From: Armigeres subalbatus
Taxonomy: Eukaryota; Arthropoda; Insecta; Diptera; Culicidae
Length of the DNA: 64,000 nt
Assembly: GCF_024139115.2 (NCBI RefSeq)
Contig: NC_085140.1
Span: 27,187,956 to 27,251,955, forward strand
Direction of reading: 5' to 3'
Under the pieces are notes generated by a model. The model was not told where the DNA came from and made no database searches. It was given only the letters and a program-made list of their open reading frames with translations. This document shows positions 58,379-64,000 of the stretch, in pieces (positions within the stretch are counted from its first letter, which is position 1; each line of letters starts with the position of its first letter). A program made the translations under genes and the position numbers.

Positions 58379-60320
58379 CTTACTTACTTACTTATGGATC
58401 CTGTACACCTCCGGTGGTGCAAAGGGCCGACTTGAAAGATCTCCATCCTGAGCGATGCCCGGCTATCGCTTTAACCTGTTGCCAGGTTAGATTTCGGTCG
58501 ACTTCTTTTATTTCTTTATTGAGGCTTCGCCGCCATGAGCCTCTGGGTCTGCCTCTGCTGCGATGTCCCGCTGGGTTCCAGTCTAATGCTTGCTTACAGA
58601 TTTCGTTTCCGCCCCTACGTAGAGTGTGGCCGACCCAGCCCCACTTCCGATCCCGAATTTCTGTTGCTATCGGCCTCTGGTGACAACGACGATGGAGCTC
58701 GTTGTTTGAGATCCAGTTGTGAGGCCACCAGGCCCGAATTATATACCGCAGGCATCTGTTAATGAACACCTGCAGCCGTTGAGTGTTCTCCACTGATACA
58801 CACCATGTTTCGCTAGCGTATAACAGCACAGATTTCACGTTAGAGTTGAAAATTCGTATTTTGGTGCGTTCACTTATCTGCCTGTTTTTCCAGATATTTC
58901 TTAAACTCGCAAAGGCAGCCCTTGCTTTCTTGATCCGTGCGCCTATGTCGATCTTGGTACCGCCGTCTGACGCCATTTGGCTACCAAGATATTGGAAGCT
59001 TTCAACATTCTCCACTGGTTGCCCGGCTACTGTGAAACTGGAAGGAGTCACCGTGTTTACATCCAACGATTTGGTTTTGTTGACGTTGATGACTAAACCT
59101 GCCGAGGAGGAGCGATCGGCAAGGTCGTTGAGCTTACTCTGCATATCAGAGCGCCGTTGCGCGAGTAGTGCAACGTCATCCGCCAATTCGAAGTCGTTTA
59201 GGTGCTCCATGGTTATAGGCTGCCATAACAGCCCGCGGTTTGGTTCACGGTCAATCGCATCTACCAGAATCTCATCGATTACGATGAGGAACAGTAACGG
59301 TGATAGAATACATCCTTGACTCACACCAGCTACGACCCGGATATGGTCGAACAGGACCCCATTGTGCAGCACTCTACACGAAAAGGCCTCGTACTGTGCT
59401 TCGATGAGGCTGATGATTTTCTCAGGAACCCCTTGCGTCTCAGGGCGCCCCACATATTCTCGTGATTGAGACGGTCGAAAGCTTTTTCGTAGTCAATGAA
59501 TACCAAGTAAAGGGACTCTTGGAATTCGTTGACCTGCTCCAAAATGATGCGGAGCGTGACAATATGGTCCACACAGGATCTTCCGGCACGGAATCCGGCT
59601 TGCTGCCGCCGGAGAGTCGCATCGATCTTCTCCTGAATCCGGGCTAGGATAATTTTGCACAGAACTTTGAGAACGGTACACAGCAACATAATGCCTCGCC
59701 AGTTATCGCATACAGTCAGGTCACCCTTTTTGGGCACCTTCACTAAGATACCTTGCATCCAGTCGACCGGGAAAGTTGCGGTGTCCCAGGTATTACGAAA
59801 TAAACGATGCAGTAGTTGAGCGGATGTCATGGGGTCAGCTTTGAGCATCTCGGCTGATATGCGGTCGACCCCTGGGGCTTTATTCGATTTCATGCTTTGG
59901 ATGGCTGTTTGAATCTCTAGCAGTGATGGAGCTTCGGTATTGACACGTGTTATACGTCGGATCCTAGGCAGATCATGCCGAGGTGGTGATGGCCTGGTTG
60001 GCACTTGAAAAGTTGTTCGAAGTGCTCGAACCAGCGTTTCAGCTGGTCAGTTGGGTCGGTCAATAACTGATCATTCGCGTCTTTCACAGGCATCGTTGCA
60101 TTCATCTTCGCCCCGCTTAAGCGTCGTGAGATATCGTAGAGGAGGCGAATGTCCCCGGTTGCGGCGGCTCTCTCTCCTTCGTCGGCCAGAGAGTCTGCCC
60201 ACGCTCGCTTGTCCCGTCGACATGAGCGTTTTACTTCCTTCTCAAGAGCCGCGTATCGTTGACGGGCTAAGACTTTGGCTCCTCTGGTTTTCGATCGCTC
60301 TATCGCGGCTTTGAAGCAAG
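58379..60320 (-). pseudogene. 5'-truncated non-LTR retrotransposon (LINE) reverse transcriptase
   Basis: Read downward, the sequence has SNKAPGVDRISAEML, KKGDLTVCDNWRGI, QAGFRAGRSCVDHI, VFIDYEKAFDRLNHE, GVSQGCILSPLLF and LADDVALL, the ordered reverse transcriptase blocks. A C-terminal RDRKWGWVGHTLRR and TWQQVKAIAGHRSGWRSFKS segment follows, and the stop is near 58392. Two frameshifts (near 60003 and 59430-59450) break the ORF, and the catalytic FADD box reads LADD. The endonuclease is missing. A 9-base duplication 'aataaagaa' (58370-58378 and 60321-60329) and an (AAGT)n-type tail mark target-primed insertion. Clade is not assigned; the C-terminal segment recalls RTE-like lineages. Confidence 0.85.
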
Positions 60321-61042
60321 AATAAAGAAGCATGAATAAAAACCACCCAGATTTAAAGACAAGGAATAGTTTATTCATTCTAAAAGCCAGGAGACGCTAA
60401 AAAAACTCAAATCAATTCACCTAGCAGTGATGATGCCTCCCTCGGTGCATTAAGGAGGATGTTGAAAAAAAATCACATAAGAAAGGTCTAAATAGCACTT
60501 TAGGTAAATGGGTTTTAATTTTTCATTGATTTACGTTTTATTGGTATGCATCACAGTCAAAAAAATCCTGAAAAATCACCCTAGCGGCAATATTGCTTAT
60601 CTCGTTCATTTCAACCAATCTGATCTGACCAATTTTCAATAGGAAACAATGGGAAAACATTCCCCGTCGAATGCAACTTGTTGCAAGCAAATCGGTCAAC
60701 GTTTTGTTCCAAAAAGTGTGTGTATAATGACTAGACATGCCCAAAGAACAAAAATATTAAATAAACTCATTATTTCGAACAATTATGTCAAACTAATTAT
60801 AAAAACTGCCTTAAAACGTTATTAAAAATAAGTTAATGGACAAGTAAAACGATATTGAATGATTTATCAATAAAATGAGGGTGCCCATAACCGAACCAAT
60901 GAAGGTGCCCACAACCGAATTTCGCAGCCTTTTTGGAACGCGAAGAAAAAAATTCGCGCTAAAATTTTGATGGCAATCGACATTGGGCCTCAAAATAGAT
61001 TAAATTTACTGTGTAAATACGCATTAGAACTCACTTTTTGAA
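60321..61042. other. interior of the TA-flanked element
   Basis: A minus-strand fragment at 60600-60720 ('cgatttgcttgcaacaagtt' in complement) belongs to the 26-28 kb repeat family. Sub-terminal 'gtgcccataaccgaac' phrases occur at 60880-60920. Nothing coding is seen. Confidence 0.5.
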
Positions 61043-61101
61043 CCGTCTAAGACGAATTAAGTACTGTCCATTTAATTCCACCAGTTAATTTTCGTTATCT
61101 T

Positions 61102-61147
61102 TGCAGATACGTATTTCGACCACAACTGTGTGGTCGTCTTCAGTGTC
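61102..61147 (-). ncRNA. hammerhead-like motif in the left arm
   Basis: CUGAAGA, extra C, six-pair stem II, GAA, AUACGUAU and C are intact. Stem I is limited (GACA against UGCA). It mirrors the motif at 61170-61215. Confidence 0.4.
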
Positions 61148-61169
61148 TTGTACTTGACTCGACTTACAA

Positions 61170-61215
61170 GACACTGAAGACGACCACACAGTTGTGGTCG
61201 AAATACGTATCTGCA
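61170..61215 (+). ncRNA. hammerhead-like motif in the right arm
   Basis: Same architecture as the left-arm motif, on the plus strand: CUGAAGA at 61174-61180, AUACGUAU at 61203-61210. Two opposed copies in one insertion would also pair with each other in a transcript, which could mask ribozyme folding. Confidence 0.4.
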
Positions 61216-61599
61216 AAGATAACGAAAATTAACTGGTGGAATTAAATGGACAGTACTTAATTCGTCTTAGACGGTTTAATACATTCCACTAAACGAGCTT
61301 AATATATTTTTCTGAAAATCACTTTTTGAATTAAATTCTTTAATTTATGACACTTTGAAAAAGGCCAAAAAAAACTTTCGTGTTGTTTGTACGAAAAATT
61401 TATTTGTTTCTAGTTCAAAGTAGAGATGCCCATCCGGTTTGATATTGAGCACAAAACATCATGCTATTATAGCAAACAAATGACGGTTGTCAGAATGACA
61501 GCATCTCTTATCTGTCAAAAGATACATAGGGGTGCCCATAACCGAGCGGTGCCCACAACCGAACCTCCTCCCCTATTAACACATCGAAGGCTTACTCAC

Positions 61600-61749
61600 C
61601 TGGAATTGGAACTACCGACACTGGTGTTTGATTTACTCCGACGACTCTTCAGTGAATCTCCTCGGTTGACTACACCCTTGCCAGTGATGGAAAAATGCCT
61701 GAGGCGATAATATTCCTCCTCGACACCAGTATTGGGCATAGAGGCCACC
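61600..61749 (-). CDS. RGK-like small GTPase, internal exon (N-terminal region)
   Basis: This 150-base exon has a good acceptor (pyrimidine-rich, ending TTTGCAG) at its 5' side and a strong donor (CAG then GTGAGTAAG) at its 3' side. It starts and ends in phase 2 and encodes about 49 residues, including EEEYYRLRHFSITGKG and a basic, Ser-rich stretch RGDSLKSRRSKSNTSV. From memory of the family, RGK proteins (Rad, Gem, Rem; insect Rgk) carry such a basic/Ser-rich leader before the GTPase fold, and they inhibit voltage-gated calcium channels at the membrane. The split codon AG plus T joins in frame to the exon at 43051-43161. A TA-flanked transposon ends only 25 bases from the donor side. The exon's reality is well supported by splice signals and phase; the family name rests on recognition by eye. 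Confidence 0.72.
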
Positions 61750-63119
61750 CTGCAAAGGAGGTATGAGAAAGTGTACACATTATGCATTGATAATGAATAA
61801 AAGGCCTAATGCCACAATATTTCATTTTTTTATATAGACTGCCTTGGCAATGATATGATAATGATTATCTTCTGCTTATATTGCTTACAACCTTCAACTT
61901 TTAATTGTTCCTAAATTCAAACCCATTTGTATTTCAATTCAATCGAAATGTTTTATCTATCTTATTTCTTCCGAGATTTTATCGACTGTTGTTTTTTTCA
62001 ATCCACTTGGATAAAACTTGGAACTTGTACTTTATACAAAAACGTTTTAATAATGCGTTTGCAAAGTTCACTCGATTATCTCATATAAATGCATCTACCA
62101 CCGACGAATTACATTCATTACCACCGGAAACGATCCATTTTCATTTCGCCACGCAATTGTATACCGTGGACCGACCTCCCACAGAGACTTCGGTCTCAGG
62201 TGCTCCCTCTGGGCGCTTACAGCTATTAGAGGGCTGATGAAACGCGGTGGTGGTGGATTATACGATGGATGAAGATAAGACCGACGACCTCACTGAATGC
62301 GGTATGGGTCGCACACAGCCAGTCGGTGTAAAGAAACTTTTGCATTGCTTTCCCTCACGTTCCGGACGACGACAACGACGCGACGTCCTCGTTGGTGGGG
62401 GTTGGTTGCCGGCAAAGGGAAACAAGCCAGGAAGCACGATTTGATTTGATTTGCGTGCTTGAAACCAGGGCGTTGGTTGATGTTGGCGTTGCACCGGATG
62501 ATGCATGCCCCCCATCCGTTGTATACCTTGCGAGGGTGAATGGCGTGTTCTTCAAGTATAAATTAACGAATTATGCAGCTTTGTGGCGAATGTGTACTTT
62601 AGCACCTTTGTGATAAGCGTGAAACTTAGCGCGACGTTGTTTGATTTGCAGGCGAGAAAGTTAATCGTTCAACTGTGGTATCCTAATTAGATTGGGTGTG
62701 TAAGATATCAAACTTGGGCTTAATGGTACACAAATGAGACATCAAAACCCATTAGCATGTGGTAAATTTAAATGTAGGTCGACTGAGGGTATTAGTTTTA
62801 AATAAATTCTTTACGTTATCATAACGAGGTTTTTTTTCACGATTATGATCAAAACCATCTGTTATCTAACAGCTTTCGGGAATCATATCCAAATGTCAAC
62901 AAATGTTAAAAACTGTTTCTAAAAAATTCTGTACAATAGAATTGAATGAAGATTGCACAGATCTAATCACAGAATGGCTTTGTAATCACAATTAAGTGTA
63001 GCATAGCTAATAGAATTGGAATTATCCGTCGGAAGACTTCAAGATATGAAATAGCGAACGCAGTTCCTTGTTTCAATACTCATATGATAATTCTAATTTG
63101 ATTGTCTTCACAAATATTC
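61750..63119. other. intron or 5' region of the RGK-like gene, GC-rich block at 62100-62560
   Basis: The block at 62100-62560 is richer in GC than its surroundings and has frames on the minus strand (62258-62515, with GCVRPIPHS before a possible GTGAGG donor; and a frame near 62150 with KRPEGAPETEVSVGG). It could hold an upstream exon or promoter-proximal sequence. Phase with the 61749 acceptor could not be established, so no exon is called. Confidence 0.3.
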
Positions 63120-63260
63120 TCTATTTTCATTAATGGGGCCATCCAGAAACCACGTGGTCATATTTTTGAAGATTTTTAACCCACCCCCCCGGGGGCTTAT
63201 CGTGGTCATTTGCCAGACCCTCCCTCCCCCCTTTGACCACGTGGTTTTTTCCAAGTACAT
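63120..63260. repeat. 'ccacgtggtca' MITE-type fragment
   Basis: 'gccatccagaaaccacgtgg' at the left and 'ttgaccacgtggttttttcc' at the right are inverted around a C-rich centre. This resembles a common arthropod MITE. Confidence 0.5.
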
Positions 63261-64000
63261 TTTTTTAAACCTTATATAACTAAAACATATGGTTAATCCG
63301 ATCAATTTTGAAGATGGACAATTTTAACTGATTCAAAATCAAACTAAACCCAGCATGGAAATTATAAATTTTCATGAATTCGAAAATTTTGATTATGTTA
63401 TCATATTGTAATGTGTATCAGGTATTAGTATATCTAGAACTCGCACACCTTCGATGCATCAGGAGGAAACAAAAAAATGTGGACTCACGAATATGTTATA
63501 AAAATTTTGAGAAAAATTTGTAATGGTTTAGAAATATTCCAAAATATCCCTATATATATTTTTTAAATTTCTTTATTGGTGATTTTTTTTAAAAATAATT
63601 ATGAAGTTTACCACTGAATATCCCTATAGATTCCTAAGAGTATTTGGGATATTCCGTAGCTCTGGAGGTACTGGAAATTCTTAAGATATATTAACCTCAG
63701 CGAAGCATCTGAACTGAACTGAAGGTTTTTCTAAGTGCATACAAGTTTCATTCAGAATCTCAAAACTCTCTTCATTATGCCAAGATTCTATGATTCTAAT
63801 CAGAACCGTAACACAATGTCCTTAATATTCCTTTGCCTGAATTATACAGTTTTGGCTTAAAAAAAAGTTTTCATTTTAAATCTACAGTTTTTAATATCTT
63901 TGGGTTCCTTTTGGTATTCTAGAATTTATTGTTATATTTTGGTATTTAACCCTCTCAGGACGATTTTTTTTAAGGATTTAACGTACATATTTAGGGGTTT
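63261..64000. other. no recognised feature
   Basis: AT-rich sequence with no supported frames or repeats up to the window end. Confidence 0.4.

Larger units (their letters stand above)
61043..61318 (+). mobile_element. complete foldback hammerhead-bearing retroelement with 12 bp TSD
   Basis: Exact duplications 'tcactttttgaa' lie at 61031-61042 and 61319-61330. Arms of ~110 bases are perfect inverted copies, each with a hammerhead-like motif (61102-61147 minus, 61170-61215 plus). The 3' end 'gcttaatatatttttctg' matches the other copies. Near-perfect arms suggest a young insertion. Confidence 0.78.
58132..61573. mobile_element. 3.4 kb TA-flanked element with nested LINE and foldback
   Basis: GGGGAGGAGGTTCGGTTGTG at the left and its complement at the right are flanked by TA (58130-58131, 61574-61575). 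Phrases 'ggttcggttgtgggc' recur inside both ends as sub-terminal repeats. Removing the nested LINE and foldback leaves about 1.2 kb with no transposase. Its right edge is 25 bases from an RGK-like exon. Confidence 0.7.
43162..61599 (-). other. 18.4 kb transposon-filled intron of the RGK-like gene
   Basis: This interval lies between two exons that join in phase, with a GTGAGT donor at the 61.6 kb end and a TTTCAG acceptor at the 43.2 kb end. It contains LINE relics, a Feilai-type SINE, a second tRNA-derived SINE, at least five inverted-repeat elements and two or more hammerhead-like foldbacks, all listed separately. No other host exon was recognised inside it. Introns of this size are normal for large mosquito genomes. 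Confidence 0.65.

Noticed and set aside
58414..59319. Plus-strand frames across the LINE
   Set aside because: They are antisense shadows of the reverse transcriptase.
61043..61318. Classification of the foldback as a cut-and-paste MITE
   Set aside because: Long 12-base duplications, inverted partial copies and a constant single end fit retrotransposition better.

Overview
The window is AT-rich, repeat-saturated insect nuclear DNA and reads as Aedes mosquito, most like Ae. aegypti. The evidence is three copies of a tRNA-derived SINE of the Feilai type, a BEL/Pao gag relic, LINE relics, many short inverted-repeat (MITE-like) elements, and one host gene whose small exons are separated by very long transposon-filled introns. 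There is no bacterial-style gene organisation. Most long open frames are artefacts of tandem repeats.

Host gene: three exons on the minus strand (61600-61749, 43051-43161, 42766-42860) join in consistent reading phase. They encode an RGK-like Ras-family GTPase segment with a P-loop. An 18.4 kb intron separates the first two exons and a 190-base intron the next two. The remaining GTPase exons were not found at lower coordinates, and no upstream exon was identified with confidence. Everything between 43162 and 61599 is intronic to this gene.

Layout. 1-4340: a composite element with a ~200 bp head and a 51 bp minisatellite, present in both orientations. 4345-10190: mostly unrecognised, with one coding-like frame at 7391-7648 and small MITEs. 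10568-13650: foldbacks and degenerate 'gaattccgaag' repeats. 14763-19282: two copies of a ~660 bp MITE, one broken by a SINE, plus two palindromic TA-MITEs. 19910-23600: a 3.7 kb hAT-like element. 26160-29230: tandem arrays of a ~165 bp unit. 30480-32936: BEL/Pao gag and protease relic with a nested hAT transposase fragment. 33592-35518: a non-autonomous hAT element with an exact 8 bp target duplication. 36331-39408: a 23 bp minisatellite split by a ~1.8 kb segment holding a long hairpin. 40728-41925: another long hairpin. 44375-61575: intronic LINE, SINE and MITE insertions, including a TA-flanked 3.4 kb element that carries a 5'-truncated LINE and a foldback.

Most notable observation: several unrelated-looking repeats share a hammerhead-ribozyme-like layout. 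Each has a short stem I, a CUGANGA-type box, one extra nucleotide, a stem II hairpin, GAA, and a self-complementary stem III (ACGU or AUACGUAU), then stem I again. One family keeps the whole core and sits in foldback insertions with 11-12 bp target duplications and a constant 3' end, as expected of Penelope-like or retrozyme-like retroelements. This is read by eye and no folding or database search was run.
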